A stretch of DNA of 64,000 nucleotides from Combretum micranthum (taxonomy: Eukaryota; Streptophyta; Magnoliopsida; Myrtales; Combretaceae), in contig JAMXBD010001103.1 in assembly GCA_024138025.1 (NCBI GenBank), forward strand, positions 310,001 through 374,000, given 5' to 3'. The translations under genes and the position numbers were made by a program. Every line of letters starts with the position of its first letter. Within the stretch, counting starts at the first letter, position 1. The notes beneath the pieces were generated by a model. The model had not been told where the DNA came from. It worked only from the letters and a program-made list of their open reading frames with translations, and did no database searches. Below are positions 49,269 to 60,800 of this stretch, piece after piece.

Positions 49269-50136
49269 GAGGAAGAAACCCTTACTGATTATAGACGCTG
49301 ACTCCGAGTCTTAGTAGAAGATTTGGCATTGTCTGGCATTACAAAGACCCTAGATGAAATTTTCAGCACCTGGAAGAAAGGTTTACAACCACTGCTGAAA
49401 ACTTGGTTGTTTTTGGTGGAAAGAGCTTTTCCACATAATGGCACAGCAGTAGAGACCGTCTACAAGTTTGAGAGATTAATCAACCAGAAGGGTGGAGGCA
49501 TAGAAATTGATAATATAGCCTTCATTGTGTTAGCCAATCAGTGAGGCCTGATCTTCCAGACTTTAGGATCTGGATTCCTATTGGAGGTGATTACGTATAT
49601 GCACATGATATCAGATATGATCATGCTTTAGTTCGGAGGATACTGCTCCTGATGATGAGTAGATGTTGACCCATGTGATCAGAAGCCATTTCCCTAGAAG
49701 TGTTTTGACAAACAGGCCTCCTACTATACTAGAGGATGAAGGTGAGACCCAGTTCATCAAAAGATCATATGGCAAAAGAAGACAAGCAGCTATGCAGGCC
49801 ACAGTGGTTATGCAGAGTGTGACTACAGCTATGATAGATGAAAAAGAAGGTAAAAAGAGAAGGAGGGAAGCTGAGAAATTTATCTCCAATTATAATTATG
49901 CCCACTGGACTGGGACTACTCATGGGGGATGGTTTGAAAAAGATGTAACACCGCCTTGCATTATGGAGAAACCTGCTTCTAAAGGTATCTGGATGATGGA
50001 TACCAACCTGACTTTAGCACCACCAGGGGGTAAAGGGAGAATTGAGAGTGATGATAGTAGTTCTGAGGAGGAGGATTACTATCCACAGCTAGGCCCTCGG
50101 GAAAAGGGCAAAGGACCTCTATATCCTAGCCCATAG
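49269..50136 (+). pseudogene. Leader reading frame of unknown function between PBS and gag
   Basis: A protein-like sequence runs through this stretch with at least two frame changes. Visible parts are MEEETLTDYRR (one stop), LALSGITKTLDEIF (49323 on), then, in another frame, RPDLPDFRIWIPIGGDYVYA and DIRYDHALVRRILLLM (about 49550-49660). A clean 157-codon frame (49663-50136) follows, with basic stretches (KRRQAAMQ, KEGKKRRREAEK), a motif NYNYAHWTGTTHGGW and an acidic serine tail SDDSSSEEEDYYPQLGP. I do not recognise the family. It is not gag, which starts later with its own typical N-terminus. Extra frames before gag are known in some large plant gypsy elements (Ogre type), but I cannot claim homology. 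Confidence 0.6.
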
Positions 50137-50443
50137 AGTTAGACTTAATCTTAGATTAAGATATGTTTTGATATAATATAACTGATGTAATGTTTTGATT
50201 AACTTACTGCTATATGAGTAGCATATGGTATGTAATATGAAGAATGATGATCTTTGATATGATCATAGAGGAAATAGGACTAGGGTTAGTGCAAATTTTG
50301 GAATGTATATAAAGCACTAACTATATAATACTATGTGTGTTTTAATTATGAAATATGGGTGTGATATATGTATGATTACTTGTAACCTTTCACTGAGTAT
50401 GAGTTTTGAAATTAACTCAAGTAATATGTTCTATGGTACTAGA

Positions 50444-50800
50444 ATGCCAAGAGGAAGAGGAAGAGGTAGAAATGTCAAGATATCTAAAAATCCATCAACA
50501 AATGCTCCTCCACCACCTCAGAATCAAATAGAGGATGTGTTGAAAAACCTTCAACAACAAAATGTGCTAATTTTGCAAGCTCTACAAAATATGCGAGCAA
50601 CACATGCTGTACCTCCAACTGAAGTACCAGAAGCTCCTCCTATGAACACTGGAAGGAATGAAAGATATACTACACCTGCTCAATTTCAAGAAAATGGACC
50701 TGTAAATCCAAATGAATCGGTTGCTGAGGTGCAAGGACCAATAAGGCTTTGCAATTTACTAAGGCTTTGTTGTCTAGATTCTATAGGGTCATACATGTGA
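50444..50800 (+). pseudogene. Truncated Ty3/gypsy gag, N-terminal part
   Basis: The frame opens MPRGRGRGRNVKISKNPS, a basic Arg/Gly start like those of chromovirus gag proteins. It continues with a proline-rich part and a helix IEDVLKNLQQQNVLILQAL. Typical gag sequence ends near 50735 (VAEVQGP). After that the codons (RLCNLLRLCC...) no longer look like gag and stop at 50800. The capsid core, zinc knuckle and all of pol are missing, so the element was truncated here by deletion. Confidence 0.7.
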
Positions 50801-52560
50801 AAAGCTTTTGAATTTTTTGATTGTATTGTCTCCTCCTCGTTAGCTGCTGATCATGGAAATCAGGGGGAAAAATGAGGCTCGTTGCAATTTGTTTTTGAGT
50901 TGGAAAAATGAAGGCTTAGTTGGTGTTTTACTATTTGCTATTAGGTCCTTATCAATTTGACTTTCAATTGACCAAAGCACAAATTAGAGGAGTTAGCTAG
51001 CATGAAGAAAGTCCAAGAATTGCAGCAGGTTGTAATATGTAAACATTGTATTGTCCTAGTTCATTTGATATCTAGATTAGTTGGTAGTCTATCATTTGTT
51101 GAAGGTCCTTTTCATGTTAACTTTTGTAGACAGTTTGTTGCAATTGGATGGCAATGGCATGAGGAATTTTCCCAAGAATGAGCAGCTGGAATCTTGCTGC
51201 AATTTTACACTCTATATGCATATATTACTTAATCTACTGTTTGTTTAATTAATATCATAAGTTAATTCATTAAGTCCTGTGCATATTTATATATTAGTTT
51301 ACAGGGGTTTTATATTTAGAAGTTTATTTAAAGCTCTTACAAATTCGTTAGATTATTTATAAGTTCAAATCTTGAGTTTAAAGTTTACACGATTAAGTAT
51401 TTTTAGAATTTTACCTTACATGATTAGAGTTTTGGGGCCGATAGGATAAATTAGAATTTTATCACCTATAGACTTCAAATTTCCTAACTAAAATTATGGT
51501 GTAATCCAAATTTCTATTTGAAGTCTAGATTATTAGTTACGAATCTGTTTTCATTCTTATGACGTATGTATAATCTTAGTAGTTCATCTTTTAGTTATAG
51601 TTTTATAGCTAATAAATTCTATAAAAGAGTTGTCTTTTATTGTTTTTGAAACGTAGAGCTACTTTTTAATTATATCTTGTGTTATTGGCTCAAGATACAA
51701 AAACTTGTCTTTGGTATCTATTAGGGTCAAAGAATTTTCTATTCGAGTTTTTAAACTATAAATGAGTTTATTATTACTCATAAGTTCATTCTAGAATTTT
51801 TTTATTGGGTCATAAATTTAGTATTTATTTTCCATTTACTACTCTGTTCATTTTACTAGTTATAAAATTCTCGGGATTACAAGGTTAAATAAGGAATTTA
51901 GTCTCTATAGAGTTAAAATTTTCTAACTAAAATATTTGTATAATTCAAATATTTAATTAAGGTTTATATTCTTAGATATTTATCAGCTTTTGATCTTTTC
52001 GTGTATTTTATAATTCTAATGATGTATCTTTAAACTATCTTTTTACAACTAATAGGTTCTAAAAGTTAATCGTCTTTTATTAAAATTAAAATTTAAGGTC
52101 AACTATGATTATTTATTGAATTATTGATTCTTGTCGTAGAATATTATCTTTTACTGTATAGGAATTATTTATCCTAATTATTAATAATAGTAAATTTTTT
52201 CTAGTGCTGTTTTATAGTTTTAAAATATTAAAGATAAATTGAAAATTATTGTAACATTATTCAAATCTTATTTTTCTAAGTATTGAACATAAGGAAACTA
52301 TTTTTAAATTTTACAATAATGATTGGTTTATCATCGATCATTATTTGTTTAAAGTTATGGAAGTTATAATTTGCATTTTGAAATTTTATTAGTAAGGATT
52401 CCAATTTTTCTAACTATAATTGAATTTGTTTACACTTTACTATTTTTGATAATTTTAAATTTTGAAAAATTGGGAGTGCTTTTACTACTTGTTCCTAATG
52501 TTCTTTATGATTCTATATTATATTGTTAGTAATGATTATAATCAGGTTATGTAAAATTAG
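50801..52560. other. AT-rich sequence downstream of the truncated gag
   Basis: No pol domain follows the gag start. The region has stop codons in all frames and no clear LTR end. Words such as TTAGAATTTTA recur near 51300-52000 and may mark an old diverged repeat. Confidence 0.4.
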
Positions 52561-52800
52561 GGGGATTATAGCATGAACATTACACATGTATACATGCAGA
52601 CAAGGAAATAGACATGCATACATTATGCTACCCTCTTCTCCTACACATACATGCACATTCACACAAATGCATATGTACATACATGTACGCACCCTCACAA
52701 GCACACACACAAGCACAAACACGTTCCCACATGCATACACACATATGTAAATGCATGTGCATACAGATGCTTGCACATGCATTGTGTTATTGGGATGGGA
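52560..52800. repeat. CA/TG-rich tract with many CATGCA words
   Basis: A cryptic simple repeat made of ACACATGCA, CATACATG and CACACAAG words, mostly alternating purine and pyrimidine. Apparent open frames on both strands arise from this low complexity and are not genes. Confidence 0.7.
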
Positions 52801-52932
52801 GGTCCTCCCTTTTCTAGTGTGCCTATACATTTCTCTATTATCCTTTAAATTAGTATTTCTTCATATTCTAAATAGTACGGCAACTCTTGCTCATACTATT
52901 TTCCTTCCAAGCTCACTCTTCTCATAATGGGG

Positions 52933-53241
52933 TGAATTACATCGAAATATATCAGTGTTTGAAAGTAAGTTCATTTGAGATATTGATATTTTATAAATTT
53001 CATTTAAGATATTAACGTTTATGGATAGGTTTATTTATGGTATCAATGCTTTAAGTGTTTGAAAAGAGGAATTAACATTTTACAAAGTGATTCAAATAAG
53101 ATATTAATAATTTGTCAATGACGAAAATTAAGGAAACTTAATTGAAACTAATCCAAAGATTGATACATTAAATAAACTTTGTAAAATGTTAATATCTTAA
53201 ATGGAATTATCCTATAATGTTGATATATTCTAGTGTAATTT
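52933..53241. mobile_element. MITE with long inverted termini, related to the 38.5- and 42-kb repeat
   Basis: The left end TGAATTACATCGAAATATAT and the complement of the right end AAATTACACTAGAATATAT are inverted repeats of about 28 bp, continuing inward with gaps (ATTTGAGATATTGATATTTT against CATTTAAGATATTAACATTT). Its interior matches 41890-42060. Length about 310 bp, no coding capacity. Confidence 0.65.
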
Positions 53242-53617
53242 ATGTTCCCATAAAGAGAACCCTCTTAACATTACCATGGTCCCTAGTATGCTTCATGAGG
53301 TTTAACTATTTGAACTAGTTTTAGTTTTTCATGACTTCACCAAGAGAGTGACATCAACTCCTAACTAGTTTGCTCATAGGATTATGCTGATGCCACTTGT
53401 AATGTTACGTGCCTAATTTTTTTTTCCTTTTTTTTAGGTACCTGGATATTTAACCAAATTGAACATTCCCACTTGAATTTAAAATCTTAGATCTTGACAT
53501 TCTTCTTAACTTGAATTCATGGGGCCTTCATCATAAAGAAAATTGACTACCATTACCAACATCCAAAAGATCATTAACTCTACTTCACTCATAGTCTGCT
53601 TTAGCTAAGATCATCTT

Positions 53618-55546
53618 TGTAACGCCCTAAGCTAGGCATTACAACTCGCCACGCGTTCTTCTTTATTAAGAACATGCCAAGGCTATAAAACACTATACCA
53701 CAATTATATCAATTTTAATCACTAAAACTCACAATTGGTTTACTTTCAAACATCTCATAAAAATAATCCTTAATATTCATGAACTAACAAAAAGCCAAAA
53801 GACATATCATCAAACAAATAAAACTTGACATGCTAGTCTCATAAAGTTTCAACAACTAAAAACAAAATAAAAATCCATAAAGTCTTCCATATTTCTCCAC
53901 CAGATCCGACACTCTAAATCTACGAGTCCTCAGCAGGATAGTCAAGTCCACTATTGTCATCCCCATAATCTACATGTAGATCATACCCAGATTAATCATA
54001 AACAACTTTCTCTTCACTTGTACCAAAAAAATTAAAAGAATGAGCGAAAACGCCCAGTACACCATACCATAAATAAATACGCATAACATCCCAACATACA
54101 TCACATACATTCCTAAAACTAATGCAATGGCACAAATTATTATCTTTAGCTAGTGAAACAAACATTAGTTTAAAATCATATGCATCTAGTCTAAACCCGG
54201 AGTAACTTATGACCCGATTCACAATCTTTATAAATAGTTATATATAAAATATTGATGTTGGATACTCTCCACACATCGATGCGTTCCACCAACGGACTAG
54301 AACGACTCTTAATCTACCGGAATCATTTCCAAGTGCAACTCCACTAGGAATGACACACAATAATCATTAGGGCACCTCGTTAATATCACACTCTGTGGTC
54401 TTTACTAACCAAAGCTAAACACAAGGAACACTCTTTACAATTTATGTGTTGGATAGAATTTAGTCAAATTATTTTCTAAACCTACACGCACAAGCAGCAG
54501 ACAAGGTAAGGACGTACCTGTATTGCTCTAACTCAAATTCACCAACAAAACTTCTTAAAAGATTAAAACCTTAATCTAGCAATTATCTTCAATCAGAATT
54601 AAATACTAAAGCATAAACCCCAATATTCACATATCTATATCAATAAGGATGACACACCTGCTTCCTCTTCCTCACAATTCGATACAACCTTCAATACTGT
54701 TCTTCCACAAATCCGTAACTATCACTACAATCCCTTTAATGTACATATATTCCTCAATTGACACTTTAACTACAATAATGAATAAATCTCAATGAACAAC
54801 AAGATTAGATGAATTCTTACATACCTAGAACTTGTAGATTTCAAATTGGAAAAAGAATCATAATCCACAATTCTCTTGAATTCTGATAAATAAATCGAAA
54901 TGACAAACCTATAATCCTTATATCATAGTAATTATAAAATCTTAAGAAAGACATTACCTTTTTCCTTTGAATCAAAGTCTCCAAGATCTCCAATCGCTCT
55001 AGGGTTTCACCACAAATCTTGGATCTCCTTCAAATCCGTTGAAAAACTTGTATTAGAAAGATCGAACTAAAAAAGAATGATTGAAAAAGACTAAAGAAAG
55101 ACCACTTACTTAAGGTTTCGCTGAGGAAAAGGTATGACAAGGTTGTGGGGTTTAGGGTCTATTCATAGAGGGGGTTGGCTTTGGAAAAACGCAACCCTAG
55201 CTTAGGAAAAACGCCACTGTAGGCCGACCAATATGTTGGCGGCCTACATGATACACCGGTAGCCTTCCTAGATACACTGAAGGCCATCTTACCAGCATAA
55301 GTCCGATTTCCTTTGCAAAAATTCGAAACTTCAACACCGAAGCTTGGTTCGTCGTCCATTATATTTAGGCCGGCGGTTTAGGAGTCAAAGCTGGTAGCTT
55401 AGATACTAGCCTAAGTCAAATTCATCCAATCATTCGCCCGTGACTTCCTCGTAGCTAAATTCAACTCTTCAATGACAAAAACACTTTTATATATCACTAT
55501 ATTACAATTTTATCTTTCACTATGAATTATTTATTTATATTTTACA
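53618..55546 (-). mobile_element. 3' LTR of the chromovirus relic, family A (copy A3)
   Basis: On the minus strand it starts TGTAAAATATAAATAAAT, directly after the polypurine tract, and ends CTTAGGGCGTTACA. Length 1929 bp. The GAGCGAAAACGCCCAGTAC motif (54041-54059) is a common landmark of such LTRs and matches ATGAGCAAAAACGCTTAGTA in A1. The matching 5' LTR is not found in this window. Confidence 0.88.
55195..55400 (-). repeat. GC-rich GGCCGGCGG / GGCGGCC island in LTR A3
   Basis: Several words such as GTTGGCGGCCTAC, CACCGGTAGCC and GGCCGGCGGTTTAGG occur within the first 350 bp of the LTR. They resemble the array at 57895-58440, which belongs to a different insertion. Confidence 0.6.
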
Positions 55547-55560
55547 TCTCTCCCTCTTAA
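55547..55560 (-). promoter_or_regulatory. Polypurine tract of the chromovirus relic
   Basis: The minus strand reads TTAAGAGGGAGAGA immediately before the LTR start TGTAAAA. This is the primer for plus-strand DNA synthesis in gypsy elements. Confidence 0.82.
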
Positions 55561-56825
55561 AAGATAATTTTGTCCTTGAAAGTTACCTGAGTCATTGAAA
55601 AGCTCGGGATACATAGTTCACATCTCCTCCTCTAACTCCCAACTTGCTTCTTGCTTGGTTTGATTTGTCCACATGACCTTCATGTACTTGATCACACGTC
55701 TCCTCAATATCTTTTCTTTCGAATCCAAAATTCTTACTGGCTTCTCTCGGGTTGAAAGATTAGCTTGAACTTCTAACGGTTCCAACTCTACAATCTGTTC
55801 AGGGTCTTTCACGTATTTTCTCAATAAAGATACATGAAATACATTGTGTACTCCCTCTAAACTTGGTGGTAGCACTAGTCGATAAGCCATGTCTCAAATT
55901 TTTTCCAGGATTTTGAATGGACCAACATATCTGGGATTCCACTTCCCTCTCATACCAAATCTAATAACACCTTTTGTTGGTGATATCTTGAGCAAGACGT
56001 GGTATCCCAGTTGAAATTCCGAAGGGCTTCTCCTCTTTTCCGCATAGCTTTTTTGATGACTTTAGGCTTTGCAATCTCTGTCTAATTAACTTAACTTTGT
56101 CAATAGAGTCCTGCACCAATTGTGGTCCCAAAATCTGTCTTTCACCAACTTCATCCCATTGAATTGGCGATCTGCACTTCCTGTATACAAAGCTTCGTGG
56201 TAGCATTCTAATCGATGCTTGGTAATTGTTGTTATAAGAAAACTATACCAAAGGAAAATGATCAACCTAGCTATCTTTGAAATTCAAAACGCATGCCCTT
56301 AACATATCCTCCAAAATCTGGATAATCTGTTCAGATTGTCCATCGGTCTGGGGATGATAAGTAATACTAAAAACAACCTTAGTACCCAATGCTTGATGTA
56401 GACTTTTCCAGAATCTCCCAACAAATCTGGTGTCTCTATCAGATACTATGGATATCGAGATTCTATGTAGTCTTACAATTTCCTTGATGTAGCTTAGCTA
56501 ACTGATCCAATTGATACCCAGTTCTGATCGTTATGAAGTGGGCTACTTTAGTAAGTCTGTCAACAATCACTTATACCAAATCAAAATTTTCCCTTGTTCT
56601 GGGTAATGCAGTTACAAAGGCCATAGTAATGTGCTCCCACTTCCATTGCGGTATCGGCAAAGGCTTTAGTTCCCCTACCGGTCTTCTCTTCTCAATATTG
56701 ATCAATAGGCTAGTATAGCACTTAGATACATACTCACTATTTCTTTCTTCATGTTTATTTCACCAATACAACTTCTTCAAGTCTTGATACATCTTGTTGC
56801 CTCTCAGTGGAGAATAATGATGTGC
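55561..56825 (-). pseudogene. Ty3/gypsy integrase core, C-terminus and chromodomain-like tail (chromovirus)
   Basis: On the minus strand, from 56825 down, the parts appear in order in shifting frames. NKMYQDLKKLYW is the end of the zinc-binding region. The first catalytic Asp lies in VIVDRLTKVAHF, the second in SDRDTRFVGRFWKSL, and the catalytic Glu in TDGQSEQ. Then follow RKCRSPIQWDEVGERQ and PSLEGVHNVFHVSLLRKYV. The last clean frame (55890-55618) ends with KILRRRVIKYMKVMWTN and ASWELEEEM, a chromodomain-like tail of the Tekay/Del type. At least four frame breaks or stops separate these pieces. The domain integrates the cDNA, and the tail would target chromatin. Non-functional. Confidence 0.88.
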
Positions 56826-58597
56826 TTTAATTAGTAGTGAATTTTCAAAGCATCTATTCCAGCAAGCGTACTGGGCCTTCTATTGTAATATAGCATGAGT
56901 CAAGTGTCGATCCCTCGGAGATCTATTAACTACTAGACAGTTATCAACTAATACTAATGTCTAGGCAATTGATCTTTTCAAATGATTAGATTAAGATTTA
57001 AACTAAATTATCTATTAGGCATCTATATGAATGTAATGAGTTTTGAAGAGAGTGATATATTAGAAAATGCGGGAATGAGCAGAATCCACTTTAACTTTGC
57101 CAATCAACTTGAAGTCATGTTATAATGATAATTAGATTCATGGATATTCATAAGAAATTGTCAAGATTAAAAAACAGAGTTTTAAAAACCTTTTTTAAAC
57201 CACAAAAACAATTCAATAGCATCCGCTAAATAAATTATTAGTGGAATCAAATTACAGTAAACCTTCCGATCTATAATTGACTAATACTTTTATTAAAATC
57301 TCTAATTCCTTAGTGTGAAATCACAAAATATTGCATTAATATCATGGACAATTCTAAATTAGATTAACTCCAACGCTTCACAATTGTAATTTAATCTCAA
57401 TTTATGAATTCATATGAACCCTAATTTCCCTTCCGAGTTATTAGAATTCTGTATAGACAAAGATATGATGAATAATCAGAATTCAAAATATGAATATTTC
57501 ATGATTCTAACTATCTTATAACATGGTTTCAAGATCATTTTAGCATGTTTAAAGCTTCATCAACTTCCCAAAAAAATTAATTTAGCTACTCATGGATGAT
57601 AATTCAACAATCAAATAAGAAATTGCAAATGATTTCATTATGATCAAATATTCAGATATATGAATTGCATTAAAAGGAAAAAGATGATATCACCAATTCA
57701 ATTATATCAAAGCTTCACTTGCAAATTCTTGAACAACTTCAATTTCTCTTCAAAAATCTCTATGGAATGCTTAATTTTAATCTATGTATTGTAGTATGAT
57801 TTAGAGCTACTTGGGGTTGTTCTGAAAGTGAGGAGAAGACCCTCTATTTATAGGAAAAATTTCGTGCAAAACATTAAATGAACTTTGCTGTTTCACTTCG
57901 TACGCCGACAGTTATGGATCCTACGCCGGCGGCTTACAGGCGGCGTATCTTCGAATTATCCTTTGCATAGGCAGTGCACTAGCAGCCTTCAATATAGGTT
58001 ACACCTGTAGGCCGCTTCTACGCCGGCGGCTTAGATGTAGATCTAGCCGGCGTATGTGATCAGAAATGAAGCGTTGGGTTGATTTATAACGAACGCCGTC
58101 CCAAAGCCGGAGGCTTTCACACCGGCGTAGGCATTCCAACAGATTTGTTGCTTCATTTTCCTCCAAGCATTTGATGTCTTCATGTCTCTTCAGATCTTTG
58201 TCCTACACTGCCCCAACGCCGACGGCTTAGGAGCCGGCGTATGCTGTGGCTCCTTGTGCGCTAGTGACTTTCCAATTTTGAGCTGCCGGCCTTCAAGTAC
58301 GCTGGCTTCTTCATCTTCTACGCTGGCAGCTTTGAGGTGGCTTACAATGTAGTGGAGATATATGCTCGGCAAAGCTAGCAGTGCTGCAGCAGCCTTGAGT
58401 TTTACGCCGTCTGAACGCCGGCGGCTTTGAATGTAGAAATGCCGGCCTTGACTTCAATTTTTCCTATTTTTGATTCAAATTCTCTTGTTTTGATTTCTTT
58501 GTCCAAATTAGTCCTAAAACATAAAATTCAATCAAAACAAGTATCCATTCTAGCTCTTGTAAACATCAACAAGTTGTATAAAATATGATCTTATCAA
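56826..58597. mobile_element. 1.8-kb insertion splitting pol; unclassified, with GCCGGC hairpin array
   Basis: Pol homology stops at about 56825 and resumes at about 58598 (KEILKEVYYSSY), so this block is foreign to the gypsy element. It starts near TTAGTAGTGAATTTTC and includes AAGTGTCGATCCCTCGGAG (56900-56918), a sentence common in plant repeats near LTR or primer regions. It ends AT-rich. No clear terminal repeats or target duplication could be fixed, and the two pol edges seem to overlap slightly. It could be a solo LTR of another family or a non-autonomous element. No coding frame of note. Confidence 0.6.
57895..58440. repeat. Array of ACGCCGGCGGCTT / GCCGGCGT hairpin motifs
   Basis: At least six copies of ACGCCG(G/A)CGGCTT-like words alternate with their inverted partner (AGCCGGCGT), for example 58020-58050 and 58080-58128. 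They stand in otherwise AT-rich DNA. Each pair can fold to a stem of about 8 bp. CG and CNG sites, which plants methylate, are dense here. Confidence 0.75.
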
Positions 58598-59325
58598 ATA
58601 ACTTGAATAATATACCTCTTTTAGTATTTCCTTTTTAAGATCTTCGTGTTCCGGCACACACAACCTTCCTTTGTATCTCAAGAAACCACCTTCATTGATT
58701 TGAAACTCTGGGGCCCTTCCAATTCGCATCCTTCTTTTCACTTCTTGTATACTTGGATTGTCAACTTGTGCTACCTTAATTCTTTCCAACAGAGTAGGTA
58801 GTATCTGCATACTTGCTAATCTACCCCTACTTGATTGGTCAATATTTCCAACTCAAGTTTTCTCATGTCTTCTATCAAATTTTTCTCCGAAGTTATCAAA
58901 GATGATATGTTCTTAATTCTCTTCCTACTCAAAGCGTCAGCCACAACGTTGGCCTTTCCAGGATGATATTGAATGTCAACATCATAATCCTTAATGAGTT
59001 CTAGCCATCTTCTCTATCTCATGTTTAGCTCTCTTTGAGTAAAGATGTATTTCAAAGTTTTTTGATCCGTATACACCTTACATCTTTCTCCATACAAGTA
59101 GTGTCTCCAAATCTTCAATGCATCTACAACTGCTACAAGCTCCAGATCATGTGTGGGATAATTCTTCTCATATGGTTTCAACTGTTTGGAAGCATATGCT
59201 ATTACCCTGCCTCCTTGCATAAGCACACATCCTAGTCCTTGAATAGAGGCATCACTATAGATAACATACTCCTCACCACTTACAGATAAGAATAGCACTG
59301 GAACTGACACTAATTTATCTTTCAA
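58598..59325 (-). pseudogene. Ty3/gypsy RNase H and start of integrase
   Basis: RNase H reads [15 protein letters not shown] (catalytic Asp), [19 protein letters not shown] (catalytic Glu) and [12 protein letters not shown] (catalytic Asp; usual H of DHK is Q). A stop replaces a codon after ELNMR at 59011-59013. Then come [20 protein letters not shown], the RNase H-integrase linker, and EFQINEGGFLRYKGRLCVP (integrase N-terminus) with its own frame from 58810. A stop at 59326-59328 separates this from RT. The zinc-binding His/Cys region is lost to the insertion at 58597. Confidence 0.88.
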
Positions 59326-59328
59326 CTA

Positions 59329-60100
59329 TTGGAAACTGACTTCACAGTCTTCGTTCCACTCATATTTCACGCCTTTCTGTGTCAATCTGGTCAATAGAAT
59401 TGCTATCTTGGAAAAATCCTCTACAAACCATCTATAATATCTTGCCATTCCTAGAAAACTACTAATTTCTGGCACGTTCTTCGGAGTTGGCCATTCCACT
59501 ACTGCTTTTACTTTCTCAGGATCCACTGATATTCCATTTCCATCCATAATATGTCCTAAGAAAGCCACCTGTTCTAACCAAAACTCACATTTTAAAAACT
59601 TAGCATACAATTTCTCTTCTCGCAGTCTGGTCAAAACCAATCTTAGATGCTCTTCATGTTCTTCCTCCGACTTAGAGTACGCTAGCACATCATCAATGAA
59701 GACTACAAGAAACCGATCCAAATAACCTCTAAAAACCCTATTCATAAGATCCATGAATACTGTTGGCGCATTTGTGAGACCGAAAGTCATGACCACAAAC
59801 TCGTAGTGTCCACACTTGATCCTAAAAGCTGTCTTTTGAATATCCTCTGCCTTGACCCTCAGCTGGTGATATCCTGATCTCAAATCAATCTTGGAAAATA
59901 CTTGTACTCCTGCCAGCTGGTCAAACAAATCGTCTATCCTTAGCAACGGATACTTATTCTTGATTATCCTCTGGTTCAATTCTCTATAGTCAATACACAA
60001 CCTCATGCTCCCATCTTTCTTCTTTACAAATAACACAAGCCCTCCCCAAGGCGACACATTTAGCTTAATGAACTTCTTCTTAAGTAACTCATCAAACTAA
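59329..60100 (-). pseudogene. Ty3/gypsy reverse transcriptase
   Basis: A 243-codon clean frame (60057-59329) carries [61 protein letters not shown] and the catalytic FIDDVLAYS (two Asp kept). [17 protein letters not shown] and [19 protein letters not shown] follow. Just upstream a stop (usual Gln) lies at the join with the protease part near 60100. This is the best preserved domain and clearly places the element in Ty3/gypsy. Confidence 0.93.
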
Positions 60101-60800
60101 ACTTTAAGTTTTGCAAGTTCTGTAGGAGCCATATGGTATGGTGTCTTAGAAATTGGCAAAGTACCAGACACCAATTCAATACAAAACTCGACATCTCTTT
60201 TCAATGGTAATCCGGGTAAATCTTTTGGAAACACTTCAGGGTATTCACACACCACTAGTATTTGATCAAGATCCTTCTTTTGCTCCCCTTCTATCATCAT
60301 GGCTGCTAAAGATGACCTTCCCCATAACTCGTATGTAGGCAACATTGGTGGTCTTTGTATATCTAATTTATGCACAAAGCGGTCTCCATCTGGCAGACTT
60401 AACTCTACTACTAGATTATGACAATCAATCTTTGCATGATATCTTGTCAACCAATCTACTTCCAGGATAACGTCGAAATCCAACATGTCCAAGACTATCA
60501 AATTTGCATATAAGCGTCTACCTCCGATTTCTACCTCTACATCTTTGTAAATCCTATTTAATAATGCTCCACTCCCTAAAGGAGTATTCACAGACAAACA
60601 CCCATACATATACTCAACATTCATGCCATAAATAGATACGAAAGAATCAGAAACACATGAAAAACTAGCACTCATGTCGAAAAGAATATGTGCACTATGC
60701 AGGATTATATGGAGCGCACCTACGGTAGTGTTAACACTAGATGAGTCCCTATATTGTAGAGGATAAACTTTAGCTGGAACTCTCTACCCTTGATCGATAT
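60097..60800 (-). pseudogene. Ty3/gypsy aspartic protease region with damaged active site
   Basis: The frame 60675-60097 includes LDMLDFDVILEVDWL (usual DMxDFDVILGMDWL) and FCIELVSGTLPISKTPYHMA, the lead into RT. The catalytic D-S/T-G-A of the family is replaced: the equivalent position reads LFDMSASF, so the Gly and Ser/Thr are lost while Asp remains. The protease that cuts Gag-Pol would not work. Confidence 0.8.

Noticed and set aside
45003..50800. Endogenous plant pararetrovirus (tRNA-Met PBS and an unknown frame)
   Set aside because: A complete LTR with family-wide termini lies before the PBS and the next frame looks like a gypsy gag; no movement-protein or virus-type RT motif was seen.
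52513..52848. Overlapping open frames of 65-105 codons on both strands
   Set aside because: They arise from CA/TG-rich low-complexity sequence; the peptides are His/Thr- or Cys/Val-biased with no domain.
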